From: ZYF759 sp046297455
Lineage (GTDB): Bacteria > Pseudomonadota > Alphaproteobacteria > Rhizobiales > Rhizobiaceae
Reading direction: 5' to 3'
Assembly: GCA_046297455.1 (NCBI GenBank)
Contig: JBKBIT010000011.1
Coordinates: 1 to 64,000 of the forward strand
DNA length: 64,000 nucleotides
The notes beneath the pieces are model-generated. The model was not told where the DNA came from. It saw only the letters and a list, made by a program, of their open reading frames with translations, and did no database searches. A program made the translations under genes and the position numbers. This document shows positions 47,520 through 54,813 of this stretch, in pieces (position 1 is the stretch's first letter; every line of letters begins with the position of its first letter).

Positions 47520-47549
47520 CCGCCGCATCCACGGGGCCAGCCCCGCCGG

Positions 47550-47625
47550 GAGCGCGTAGCTCAGTTGGTAGAGCAACTGACTTTTAATCAGTAGGTCCAG
47601 GGTTCGAGCCCCTGCGCGCTCACCA
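47550..47625 (+). tRNA. tRNA-Lys (anticodon TTT)
   Basis: A full cloverleaf with CCA encoded. The acceptor stem GAGCGCG pairs with CGCGCTC (47615-47621), the D-arm is GCTCAGTTGGTAGAGC, the anticodon stem ACTGA/TCAGT encloses CTTTTAA with anticodon TTT at 47583-47585, and the T-arm is CAGGG-TTCGAGC-CCCTG. Discriminator A at 47622, CCA at 47623-47625. No integrase gene or second copy of the 3' end was seen nearby. Confidence 0.97.
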
Positions 47626-47663
47626 CCGCAAACATCAGCCACATATCCCGGGGAACTGCCAGC

Positions 47664-47993
47664 CTATTGCTGCGGCGCGTCGGCTTCTTCTTCCTCCGGC
47701 ACCACCGGTGCCTCGCCTGCCTGCGCCTCCAGTTCGGCGATCAGTGCATCGCGTTCGACGAGGTCGGCGCGCGCCGTCTCCAGTTCCTGAGCCAGTCGCT
47801 GGTTCTCCGCGGCCAGCGTCTCGGCCTCGGCGGCCATCGAGCCGGCGCGTTCATTGGCCTGTGCCATCTCGCTTTCCGCCGTCGACAGGCGCGCCTGCAG
47901 GTCGCCGACCTCGCCCTGCGCAACGAAATAGCCGATCGCCGCGCCCACCACGAGCGCGATCACGGCCGTGATCCAGGTTCTCCCGTCACCCAT
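47664..47993 (-). CDS. Small membrane-anchored coiled-coil protein
   Basis: A 109-residue protein with one N-terminal hydrophobic segment (about 7-26, WITAVIALVVGAAIGYFVAQ), then a coiled coil over about 28-92 rich in Ala, Glu and Leu heptads (LSTAESEMAQANERAGSMAA), ending in an acidic tail. I do not recognise it as a named family. The opposite strand is also open in several frames here, but the coiled-coil pattern and the signal anchor favour the minus strand. It faces the tRNA-Lys gene. Confidence 0.65.
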   Translation of the reverse strand: MGDGRTWITAVIALVVGAAIGYFVAQGEVGDLQARLSTAESEMAQANERAGSMAAEAETLAAENQRLAQELETARADLVERDALIAELEAQAGEAPVVPEEEEADAPQQ

Positions 47994-48122
47994 GCCAGCC
48001 TCCTTCGCGTTGAGACCGACCGCAATCGTACCAATGGCACGCTGCGCTCGGTGTGTAGATCAAGATTGCAAGTATAGGTCGAAACTGCCCGGCCCGGCCA
48101 GCGGCCGGCTACGGTGCGCCAC

Positions 48123-48590
48123 TCACTGCGACTGCGCGGCACTCGGCGGCGGCACGTCCGATTCGGCCTTGCAGTTCTTCAACCACACGTCATAGACGGC
48201 GTGTTCGACCGCGTTCAGCCCCGGGCTTTGCGCGAACATCCAGCCCGAGAAGATGCGCCTGATGGTGCGGTCGAGCGTGATCTCGTCGACCTCGACGAAG
48301 GAATCGGTGCGCGGCTCCTCGCCATCGGGCGTCGACAGGCAGACGCGCGGCGTCACCTGCAGCGCGCCGAACTGCACCGTCTCGTCGATATAGACGTCGA
48401 AGGTGATGATGCGGCCGGTGATCTTGTCCATGCCGGTGAACTCGGCCACCGGGTTCTCGATCCACTCCATCGGCTGCGCGGCGACCGGGGCGGCGATCCG
48501 CTCCACCGGCTGCGCGGCCGCCGGCAAGCCGGCGATCGTCAGAGCCGCCAGCGCAGCACCCGCCATTCCTGTCGCAAATCGCTGTCTCAT
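48123..48590 (-). CDS. DUF2155-family exported protein
   Basis: A 155-residue periplasmic protein with signal peptide (about 1-27, ending AAAQ). The family signature FSGWMFAQSPGLNAVEH, then VYDVWLKNC, is present, as is TGRIITFDVYIDETVQFGAL. Function is unknown. It belongs with NDUFA12 in alphaproteobacteria, often together with aat and accBC; the latter are not here. It ends with a disordered Pro/Ser/Gln tail. Confidence 0.92.
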   Translation of the reverse strand: MRQRFATGMAGAALAALTIAGLPAAAQPVERIAAPVAAQPMEWIENPVAEFTGMDKITGRIITFDVYIDETVQFGALQVTPRVCLSTPDGEEPRTDSFVEVDEITLDRTIRRIFSGWMFAQSPGLNAVEHAVYDVWLKNCKAESDVPPPSAAQSQ

Positions 48591-48664
48591 TCGCCTGCCT
48601 CGCGGGGATCCTGCCCGATCCGGTAGACCCCAATTGTGGCAACAAGCGTCACCAGGCCGCCCGT

Positions 48665-49063
48665 TCAATTCCCGGGCGTCCAGGCATCGTAGTCGCCGGT
48701 CACGCGCGGCCGCTGTTCGGGCGTCAGCACCGAGCCGCGCGGGCGGTAGGCGCCGTCGGTCCCAGTCAGATTGGCCACATGCGGCTTTTCCCAATCGCGC
48801 GCGACATAGTCTTCAGCGCTCGGCGGCGTGTCGACCCGGTGATGCAGCCAGCCGTGCCAGCCCGGCGGCACGGTCGAGGCTTCCGAATAGCCGTTATAGA
48901 TCACCCAGCGCCGCGTGCGGCCTTCCGAATCGGTGCCGCCCTCGTAATAGACATTGCCCCGCTCGTCCTCGCCCACGCGCTTGCCCTTGCGCCAGGTGTG
49001 GAAGCGCGTGTTGAGGTTCTGCCCGTTCCACCAGGTGAACATCTGGGCCAGCAGCGTCTTCAT
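48665..49063 (-). CDS. NADH:ubiquinone oxidoreductase subunit NDUFA12 homologue
   Basis: The alphaproteobacterial counterpart of the mitochondrial complex I supernumerary subunit B17.2. It is 132 residues. Signatures: LNTRFHTWRKGKRVGEDERGN, then VYYEGG, RRWVIYNGYSEASTVPPGWHGWLHH and the Pro-rich end. It attaches to the peripheral arm of complex I on the cytoplasmic side. AAAGGA lies before the ATG. Separate from the nuo operon, as is usual. Confidence 0.94.
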   Translation of the reverse strand: MKTLLAQMFTWWNGQNLNTRFHTWRKGKRVGEDERGNVYYEGGTDSEGRTRRWVIYNGYSEASTVPPGWHGWLHHRVDTPPSAEDYVARDWEKPHVANLTGTDGAYRPRGSVLTPEQRPRVTGDYDAWTPGN

Positions 49064-49182
49064 GGTCGTCCTTTCGGCACTTGCCATTTCTGGGCTCTTA
49101 TGGCGACTGACCTTCGCCATTGCAAGGCCCGAAAAACGGGCAGAAGATCGCATCAGGCACGATCTTTCGAAAGGACGCGGAC

Positions 49183-49611
49183 ATGAAGCTGGCGGTCATT
49201 CTCGCGGGGGCGCTCGCGCTCGCCCTTCTCACCCCGCAGGCCCATGCGCAGCGCGTCGGCATCGCCGTCGTCGAGGCGCCCGAACAGTCGAGCGGCGTGT
49301 GCTTTGCCGACAATCTCGACCGCGGCTTCGAATGCGCCCGCGCCCAGTGCGTGGAAGGCGGCGCCGATCTTGGCGATTGTCTGCGCGTCGCCTGGTGCTA
49401 TCCGGCCAACTGGAGCGCCGATATCTTCATGCAGAACGAGGAAGGGTTTCACTGGCACGAATATCTGTGCGGCTGGGCCACCCGCGCGGCACTCGAAGCC
49501 GCCGCCCGCGTCAAATGCGAACAACAGGGCACCATGACGCTGATCGAATGCGAGATCGTGCGCCTGTGGGACGAAGGCAACGAGATCGGACTTTATCCGG
49601 GCGGGGAGTAG
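49183..49611 (+). CDS. Small cysteine-rich exported protein of unknown function
   Basis: A 142-residue protein with signal peptide (1-22, ending AHA). The mature part carries eight cysteines, suggesting up to four disulfides in the periplasm: SGVCFAD, FECARAQC, LGDCLRVAWC, YLCGWA, VKCEQQG and LIECEIV. A resemblance to DUF4189-type proteins is possible but not confirmed. AAAGGACG precedes the ATG. It is divergent from the NDUFA12 gene. Confidence 0.72.
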   Translation: MKLAVILAGALALALLTPQAHAQRVGIAVVEAPEQSSGVCFADNLDRGFECARAQCVEGGADLGDCLRVAWCYPANWSADIFMQNEEGFHWHEYLCGWATRAALEAAARVKCEQQGTMTLIECEIVRLWDEGNEIGLYPGGE

Positions 49612-49742
49612 AGGGCTGCTTGCGACCCCATCTCCGTCGTTCCCAGGTCGCTTACGGCTTCCTAAAAGCTGCCGCTCGTGGCGCGCACAACCAGAACACC
49701 ACCGATCGAACTCGACCTATCCAAGAATTCCGCCGACGGCTG

Positions 49743-49756
49743 TTGACCCAGGTCAA
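49743..49756. promoter_or_regulatory. FNR/FixK-type palindrome before csbD
   Basis: TTGACCCAGGTCAA is a perfect TTGA-N6-TCAA dyad, the site class bound by FNR, FnrL, FixK and related Crp-Fnr regulators. It lies about 100 bases upstream of the csbD ATG. Known site class; actual binding is inference. Confidence 0.5.
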
Positions 49757-49788
49757 TGACATCACTGCCGGCCACGACATGATGTCAT
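49756..49788. repeat. 9-bp perfect inverted repeat between the FNR-type site and csbD
   Basis: ATGACATCA (49756-49764) and TGATGTCAT (49780-49788) are exact complements with a 15-base loop. It starts on the last base of the FNR-type palindrome. It could be a second operator or an RNA hairpin in the csbD leader. Confidence 0.55.
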
Positions 49789-49855
49789 TGCCAGAACGTG
49801 GCATGGCAGGCTGTCAGTGACGGTTCGGATCTTGGTCCACGAAGGAGCGGACGCT

Positions 49856-50071
49856 ATGGGAAGCACCAGCGACAAGGCTGCAGGGCTCGCAAATCAGGCA
49901 GCTGGAAATGTCAAACAGGCGGTCGGCAAAGCCGTCGGCAATGAGCGGCTACAAGCTGAAGGGACGCTACAGAAAGCCAAGGGCAAGGTTCAGAAGTCTG
50001 TTGGCGATGTGAAGGCGGCCACAAAAAGCGCCACCAACAAGGCGGCGGCCGCGATCAACAAGAAGCTCTGA
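49856..50071 (+). CDS. CsbD-family stress protein
   Basis: A 71-residue very hydrophilic, Ala/Lys-rich protein with the CsbD repeat: MGSTSDKAAGLANQAAGNVK, then QAVGKAVGNERLQAEGTLQKA and GKVQKSVGDVK. CsbD proteins are abundant under general or oxygen stress; their molecular role is unknown. GAAGGAG precedes the ATG. The gene stands alone, with an FNR/FixK-type site upstream. Confidence 0.92.
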   Translation: MGSTSDKAAGLANQAAGNVKQAVGKAVGNERLQAEGTLQKAKGKVQKSVGDVKAATKSATNKAAAAINKKL

Positions 50072-50237
50072 TCTTCTCTGTGGTGTCGCCGCCTCGGCAG
50101 GATCATCTACGCGTTGTGAAGCGCAGTTCCCGCCAGTTGCGGGTCGAAGCGGCTGCCGGTTGGAAAACGGAGCGCCGGGGTCCGCCGCTTAGCTCCTGCA
50201 CAATGGTTCCGCCGCCGAGACATGATCGCAGCAATGC

Positions 50238-50707
50238 TTATTCGTCCGGCAGTTCACCGATGAGTTCGATCCCGAAGTCCTGAGCCGTCGCCATGACTTT
50301 GTCCCAGTCAACGTCGTGGGTGGCGGGCAGCCCGCTCGCGTCCGCGGGAAGTGAAATGGCACGGTAGAATTCGCCGTGATGGGCCGTAGTGAAGATAAGG
50401 TAGCGCGCGGTCTCAGACGTGATCCGGAACCCATGAATGGCCCCAGCAGGCACATGCAGAAATGAGCCTGGGCCGCTGCGGATTCCAGGCTGCCATCAAT
50501 ATGGAAGGTGATCTCCCCCTCCAGCACATAGGAGGATTCGACTTCCTTCTCGTGTCGGTGCAAAGGGACGGCCTCTCCAAGCTTCGCTGTCTCTTCTACC
50601 AGGCAAAACTCACCGTTGGTGGTTTTGCCGGTGCCCAGGAAATGGGTGCAGGTCTCGCCCATCCAGCGCACTTCGCTCGCGACGGCGCTGGAGAGGTAAA
50701 CACCTGA
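50238..50707 (-). pseudogene. Cupin-domain protein, broken by a frameshift
   Basis: Two frames together encode one cupin. The first has GETCTHFLGTGKTTNGEFCL, then PLHRHEKEVESSYVLEGEITFHIDG with the metal-site His/Glu residues; the second continues with SGPGSFLHVPAGAIHGFRIT and runs to GIELIGELPDE. They join at about 50478-50496 with a one-base shift. The two halves match end to end with nothing missing, so this is either a recent mutation or a sequencing error. The N-terminus is uncertain: no ATG precedes MGETC in frame, and a GTG three codons earlier is possible. Confidence 0.8.
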
Positions 50708-50840
50708 CGTATAGAGCCGGAAAGGGCTCGTTGCCGACGGAGTTGGTTGGGCTGGTGAACGGCAGCCTTCGCGGCGTGGCCACCCGAAACCTGCCTGTCC
50801 GCAACCCACCCATCTCCGCCAGTCTCCGCCCCGCCGCCCC

Positions 50841-51341
50841 TCACTCTGCCCACAGAATCGGCCGCTCGAAAATCGCCGCCGGGATGCCAGACCCCGCCTT
50901 CCCGCAATCTGCCGTATTGCCCACCTTGGCAAAGCCCTGATGCAGGTAGAAGGCGACCGCCTTTTCGTTCGCCTCCTCCACTTCGAGCCGCACCTTGTCG
51001 GCATCGGGAAAGCAGCTTTCGATCTCGTCGAGCAGCATCGCCCCGATCCCCTGCCCCTGCAGGCCCGGGCGCACATAGAGCTGGTGCAGCATCACGGTCT
51101 TGGTTTCGGGATCGGCGGTGGCGAACGCCATGCCGCCGATCGTCTTGCCGTCGTCGGCAACGAGGAATTCCGCCTGCGGGCGCTGCAACCGCGCCTTGAG
51201 CGAAGCGATCGAATGCCAGTCGGCGGTGATCTCGTTCACCCGCTCGACACCGTAGATCGTGTCATAGGTGTCGTGCCATGTGGCGACCAGAAGGTCGCGC
51301 ACGGCCTCGATATCGCGGTCGGATGCGGTGCGGACGAACAT
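50841..51341 (-). CDS. GNAT-family N-acetyltransferase
   Basis: A 166-residue acetyltransferase. The acetyl-CoA motif A is LYVRPGLQGQGIGAMLLDEIE, split here as LYVRPGLQGQGIGAML and LDEIE, with the following beta bulge VRLEVEEANEKAVAFYLHQG. The substrate is unknown. The start MFVRTASDRDIEAV has AAGGAG six bases upstream. It stands between the broken cupin and a small membrane protein. Confidence 0.92.
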   Translation of the reverse strand: MFVRTASDRDIEAVRDLLVATWHDTYDTIYGVERVNEITADWHSIASLKARLQRPQAEFLVADDGKTIGGMAFATADPETKTVMLHQLYVRPGLQGQGIGAMLLDEIESCFPDADKVRLEVEEANEKAVAFYLHQGFAKVGNTADCGKAGSGIPAAIFERPILWAE

Positions 51342-51390
51342 TTGGCGCTCCTTCAAAAGAGGCGCAATTCACCCGCCGGTCGGCTCCAGG

Positions 51391-51525
51391 TCAAGCGATT
51401 GTCGAGATGGAGGTCATCGCCGAGACGGAGCCGATCGACCCGCCGCCCAGCAGCCACAATGCCGCGAAGAAGAAGCCGGCAAAGACCAGCAAGGCGATCT
51501 CGAACTCAAAATTTCTGCGGCTCAT
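51391..51525 (-). CDS. 44-residue membrane protein
   Basis: A short gene starting MSRRNFEFEIALLVFAGFFF, with one hydrophobic helix (about 9-28) and a Gly/Ser-rich end (GGGSIGSVSAMTSISTIA). GGGGAC precedes the ATG. No family recognised. The clean ribosome-binding site, positive-inside start (SRR) and single helix support a real protein; length alone keeps confidence modest. Confidence 0.5.
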   Translation of the reverse strand: MSRRNFEFEIALLVFAGFFFAALWLLGGGSIGSVSAMTSISTIA

Positions 51526-51656
51526 GTCCGTCCCCACGGTGCGACCCTCTCGATAGGGCGCAGAGTTAGGGGCCGGACGGGACGGATTTTCGGCGCGATC
51601 TGGGCCTTTCCGTGGCTTTTCGGTTAACGCGGGCCGGCGCCAGAGCCTGAACTAAA

Positions 51657-51757
51657 GCATGTCGCCCGAAAGTGGGAACCGGTTTCGGGACAACGACATG
51701 CGACAAAAAAAGGGGCTAAAGCGTCGAGAGCGAATCTGAAAGATCGCGACACGCTTT
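51657..51757. repeat. Tandem imperfect palindromes, rhizobial intergenic repeat
   Basis: Two dyads lie side by side. The first pairs GCATGTCG and CCCGAAA (51657-51671) with TTTCGGG and CGACATGC (51683-51701). The second pairs AAAGCGT (51718-51724) with ACGCTTT (51751-51757). Repeats of this kind (RIME/ABC-like) are common between genes in Rhizobium, Mesorhizobium and Brucella. The right end overlaps the stop codon of hdaA. Only this copy occurs in the window. Confidence 0.7.
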
Positions 51758-52454
51758 AGAAGTCCAAAGCGCCCTGCCCCGCATCCAGCAGCCCGATCAC
51801 TTCGGCCGCCAGCGCCCGTGAGATGCGGCTCTTGCGCTCCAGCGCCAGCCGGTCGAGCCGGTCGACGACCGAGATCGCGGTCGCCAGCGAGCGTTCGATG
51901 CGCCGTACCACATAGTCGATCACATGCGGCTCGACCTCGACCTGCCGGTCGGCGAAGAGTTTTGCGATGATGGCGGCCAGCAGCGCATCGTCCGGCTCGC
52001 CGATCTCGACGAGGGCCGCAGCCTTCAAGCGCGATTCGAGGTCGGGCAGCGCAACCTGCCAGGAGACCGGAAACCGCCTTGCTGTCATCAGCAGGTGCGA
52101 GCCCGCCCCGCGCACCGCGTTGATGAGGTGAAACAGCCCCTCCTCGTCGAGCGGCCCGGCATCGGCATCGTCGATCAGCACCGGCCCCTTTGCCGCCGCC
52201 GCCAGCGCGTCCTCGCCAAGTTGCGCGGCAAGAAGCGCGCTCGCCCCGCTGCGTTCGCGCCACACCGCGCCCATATGCGACTTGCCGGCGCCCGCCGGCC
52301 CCGCCAGCACCACCACCGGCGCCGGCCAGTCCGGCCAGCGGTCGATCAGGGCGACCGCCGCCTGGTTGGATTGACCGACCACCAGATCCTCGCGCGCCAT
52401 GCCGGCCGCACCCGCCAGATCGAGCGGCAATTGCCGCGCCCGCGTTGCGCTCAA
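51756..52454 (-). CDS. hdaA: DnaA regulatory inactivator HdaA
   Basis: A 232-residue AAA+ protein related to Hda that, with the DNA clamp, promotes ATP hydrolysis by DnaA. The beta-clamp-binding motif QLPLDL is at residues 8-13, and the Walker A GPAGAGKSH at about 52-60; LIDDADAG resembles Walker B. The start is TTG at 52454, overlapping the perM stop (TTGA); a later ATG would remove the clamp motif, so TTG is preferred. The stop codon lies in the repeat at 51657-51757. Order hdaA-perM next to purMN is conserved. Confidence 0.9.
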   Translation of the reverse strand: MSATRARQLPLDLAGAAGMAREDLVVGQSNQAAVALIDRWPDWPAPVVVLAGPAGAGKSHMGAVWRERSGASALLAAQLGEDALAAAAKGPVLIDDADAGPLDEEGLFHLINAVRGAGSHLLMTARRFPVSWQVALPDLESRLKAAALVEIGEPDDALLAAIIAKLFADRQVEVEPHVIDYVVRRIERSLATAISVVDRLDRLALERKSRISRALAAEVIGLLDAGQGALDF

Positions 52455-53587
52455 GGTTCGCGCTCCTCACCCGAGCCGCTGCCCCGGTAAAGCGGCGACA
52501 TCAGGTAGCGCGACAGCGCGAACCGCACCAGAACGCCGACGGCGGCCGCCGCCGGCACCGCGATCAGGAGGCCCACGAAGCCGAACAGCGAGCCGAAGGC
52601 GAACAGCGCGAAGATGAGCCATACCGGATGCAGCCCGACGCTGCGCCCCACCAGTTTCGGCTGCAATATGTTGCCCTCGATCGTCTGGCCGACGACGAAG
52701 ATGCCCGCCACCACCACGATCAGGTGCCATTCCGGCCAGAACTGCACCAGCGCCACGCCGACCGCCAGCACCAGCCCGACCGCAGCCCCGACATAGGGGA
52801 TGAAGGACACCAGCCCCGCGAACAGCCCGATCAGCAGGCCGAAATTCACCCCCACCAGTGTCAGGCCGAGTGCATAGTAGATGCCGAGCAGAAGGCACAG
52901 CGTGCCCTGCCCGCGCAGGAAGCCGGCCAGCGAACGATCGATGTCGGTGGCGATCTGGCGCACCGTGTTGACGTGGTCGCGCGGGACCAGGCTGTCGATG
53001 CGCGCCACCATCCGGTCCCAGTCCAGGAGCATGTAGAAGGTCACCACCGGCGTGATCACGAACAGGCCGGCAATATCGATCAGCGCGCGCCCGGAATTCC
53101 ACACCGACTGGAACAGCCCGGTCAGGAACCCCGCCGCCTGGGTGAGCAGTCCCGACAGGCCCTCGCGCAGGCCGGCCGGCTCGACCCCGATCGTCTGGGT
53201 CAGCCAGTTGGGATCGAAATCGGTAAAGATCAGCTGCAGCCGCGCCACGTAGGAAGGGATGCGGCTGATGAATTCGGCCAGTTGCGAGGCCAGGATCGGG
53301 ACCACCAGCATCAGCGCCAGCACGAAGGTCACCAGCAGGCTGAGCACGATCAGCGTCGTCGCCAGCGCGCGCGACAGGCCGAGCCGTTCGAGCCGGTCGG
53401 CGACGGGATCGAGGAAATAGGCCAGGATCATTCCGGCCACGAAAGGCAGGAGAATCGACCGGAACAGATAGAGGAAGCCGACGAAGACCAGCGCGGCGAT
53501 CAGCCAGAACACGGCCTGGCGCCGCAGCGTCGCCGCGTCGCGCGCCAGTGCGCCGTCCTCAGTCCCTGCTGCCTTCGGATCGTCCAT
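52451..53587 (-). CDS. AI-2E/PerM-family transporter
   Basis: A 378-residue inner-membrane protein with about eight hydrophobic segments. Signatures: PFVAGMILAYFLDPVADRLER, the family loop GLLIGLFAGLVSFIPYVGAA, and VVGQTIEGNILQPKLVG. These proteins are annotated as permeases or antiporters; the substrate is unknown. Four-base overlap with hdaA (TTGA) indicates coupling. A promoter is proposed 30 bases upstream. Paired with hdaA in many alphaproteobacteria. Confidence 0.93.
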   Translation of the reverse strand: MDDPKAAGTEDGALARDAATLRRQAVFWLIAALVFVGFLYLFRSILLPFVAGMILAYFLDPVADRLERLGLSRALATTLIVLSLLVTFVLALMLVVPILASQLAEFISRIPSYVARLQLIFTDFDPNWLTQTIGVEPAGLREGLSGLLTQAAGFLTGLFQSVWNSGRALIDIAGLFVITPVVTFYMLLDWDRMVARIDSLVPRDHVNTVRQIATDIDRSLAGFLRGQGTLCLLLGIYYALGLTLVGVNFGLLIGLFAGLVSFIPYVGAAVGLVLAVGVALVQFWPEWHLIVVVAGIFVVGQTIEGNILQPKLVGRSVGLHPVWLIFALFAFGSLFGFVGLLIAVPAAAAVGVLVRFALSRYLMSPLYRGSGSGEEREP

Positions 53588-53616
53588 CGTCGCCCATATG
53601 CTTGAGCCAGGCCACG

Positions 53617-53645
53617 AGATAGGCCGCGGTTGAAGTCACGGTCAA
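53617..53645 (-). promoter_or_regulatory. Probable promoter of perM-hdaA
   Basis: On the minus strand TTGACC (53640-53645), a 17-base spacer, then CTATCT (53617-53622). It lies 30 bases before the perM ATG, so the leader would be very short. Confidence 0.65.
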
Positions 53646-53748
53646 GTCGGGCTTTTCTCGGGCCATGCCGCCAGCGTTTTCCTCTTTGACTTGCGAGGTC
53701 CATGCCTTCGTGCGAATAGCCGGCCACGAGCCAAAGCGGACAGGGTCG

Positions 53749-54813
53749 ATGAGCGAAGACGGAAACGGACTCACCTACGCCCAGGCGGGTGTCGATATAG
53801 ATGCCGGCAACCGGCTGGTCGAACTCATCAAGCCGATGGTCCGTTCCACCCGCCGTCCGGGCGCCGATGGCGAAATCGGCGGCTTCGGCGGCCTGTTCGA
53901 CCTGAAGGCAGCCGGCTTTTCCGATCCAGTGCTGGTTGCAGCCAATGACGGCGTCGGCACCAAGCTGCGCGTGGCCATCGAGGCAGGCATCCACGATACG
54001 GTAGGCATCGATCTCGTCGCCATGTGCGTCAACGATCTCGTCGTTCAGGGCGCAGAGCCGCTCTTCTTCCTCGACTATTTCGCCACCGGTCAGCTCAATC
54101 CCGAACAGGCCGCCGCGGTGGTTGCCGGCATCGCCGAAGGCTGTCGCCAGGCTGGCTGCGCGCTGATTGGCGGCGAAACGGCGGAAATGCCCGGCATGTA
54201 TTCGCAAGGCGACTACGATCTCGCCGGCTTCGCAGTCGGCGCGGCAGAACGCGGCAGGCTGCTTCCCACGGACAATATCGGCGAAGGCGACGTACTGCTT
54301 GGGCTCGCCTCTTCCGGGCTGCATTCCAACGGCTTTTCGCTGGTGCGACGGGTCATCGAGCATGTCGGCGCCGACCTTCATGCGACTGCGCCATTCGATC
54401 CCGACAAGCCACTCGGCGCAGCACTCCTGGTGCCGACCCGCATCTATGTGCGACCGCTTCTGGAAGCGATCCGCGGCACCCATGGCATCAAGGCGCTGGC
54501 CCACATCACCGGCGGCGGCTATCCCGAGAACATCCCGCGTGTCCTGCCGAAGGGTTGCGCGGCCGAGATCGACCTCGAGGCAATCGACGTGCCGCCCGTC
54601 TTTTCCTGGCTTGCCAAGGCGGGAGGCATTGCGCACGGGGAAATGCTGCGCACCTTCAATTGCGGCATAGGCATGGTTGTGGTGGCCGATGCCGGACAGG
54701 CCGCCCAGGTTGCCGCGGTTCTTCAGAAAGCAGGCGAGACGGTAACCCCGCTCGGCCGCGTGGTACCGCGTCGCGACAAAGGCGTAATCTACAGGGGACA
54801 TCTCGACCTATGA
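53749..54813 (+). CDS. purM: Phosphoribosylformylglycinamidine cyclo-ligase
   Basis: Makes aminoimidazole ribotide in purine synthesis. It is 354 residues. Signatures: LTYAQAGVDIDAGNRLVELI near the start, VAANDGVGTKLRVA, DLVVQGAEPLFFLDYFATG and IGGETAEMPGMY. The start MSEDGNGLTYAQAG was chosen as the family N-terminus. It overlaps purN by four bases (ATGA), and is divergent from perM. Confidence 0.97.
   Translation: MSEDGNGLTYAQAGVDIDAGNRLVELIKPMVRSTRRPGADGEIGGFGGLFDLKAAGFSDPVLVAANDGVGTKLRVAIEAGIHDTVGIDLVAMCVNDLVVQGAEPLFFLDYFATGQLNPEQAAAVVAGIAEGCRQAGCALIGGETAEMPGMYSQGDYDLAGFAVGAAERGRLLPTDNIGEGDVLLGLASSGLHSNGFSLVRRVIEHVGADLHATAPFDPDKPLGAALLVPTRIYVRPLLEAIRGTHGIKALAHITGGGYPENIPRVLPKGCAAEIDLEAIDVPPVFSWLAKAGGIAHGEMLRTFNCGIGMVVVADAGQAAQVAAVLQKAGETVTPLGRVVPRRDKGVIYRGHLDL

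Noticed and set aside
47550..47625. tRNA-Lys as integration site of an island
   Set aside because: No integrase gene, no repeated 3' tRNA end and no sharp boundary visible within the window, so only noted.
54024..54809. Continuation of the purN frame upstream through purM
   Set aside because: The frame is open by chance; purN homology begins at the ATG at 54810, which overlaps the purM stop in the usual ATGA way.
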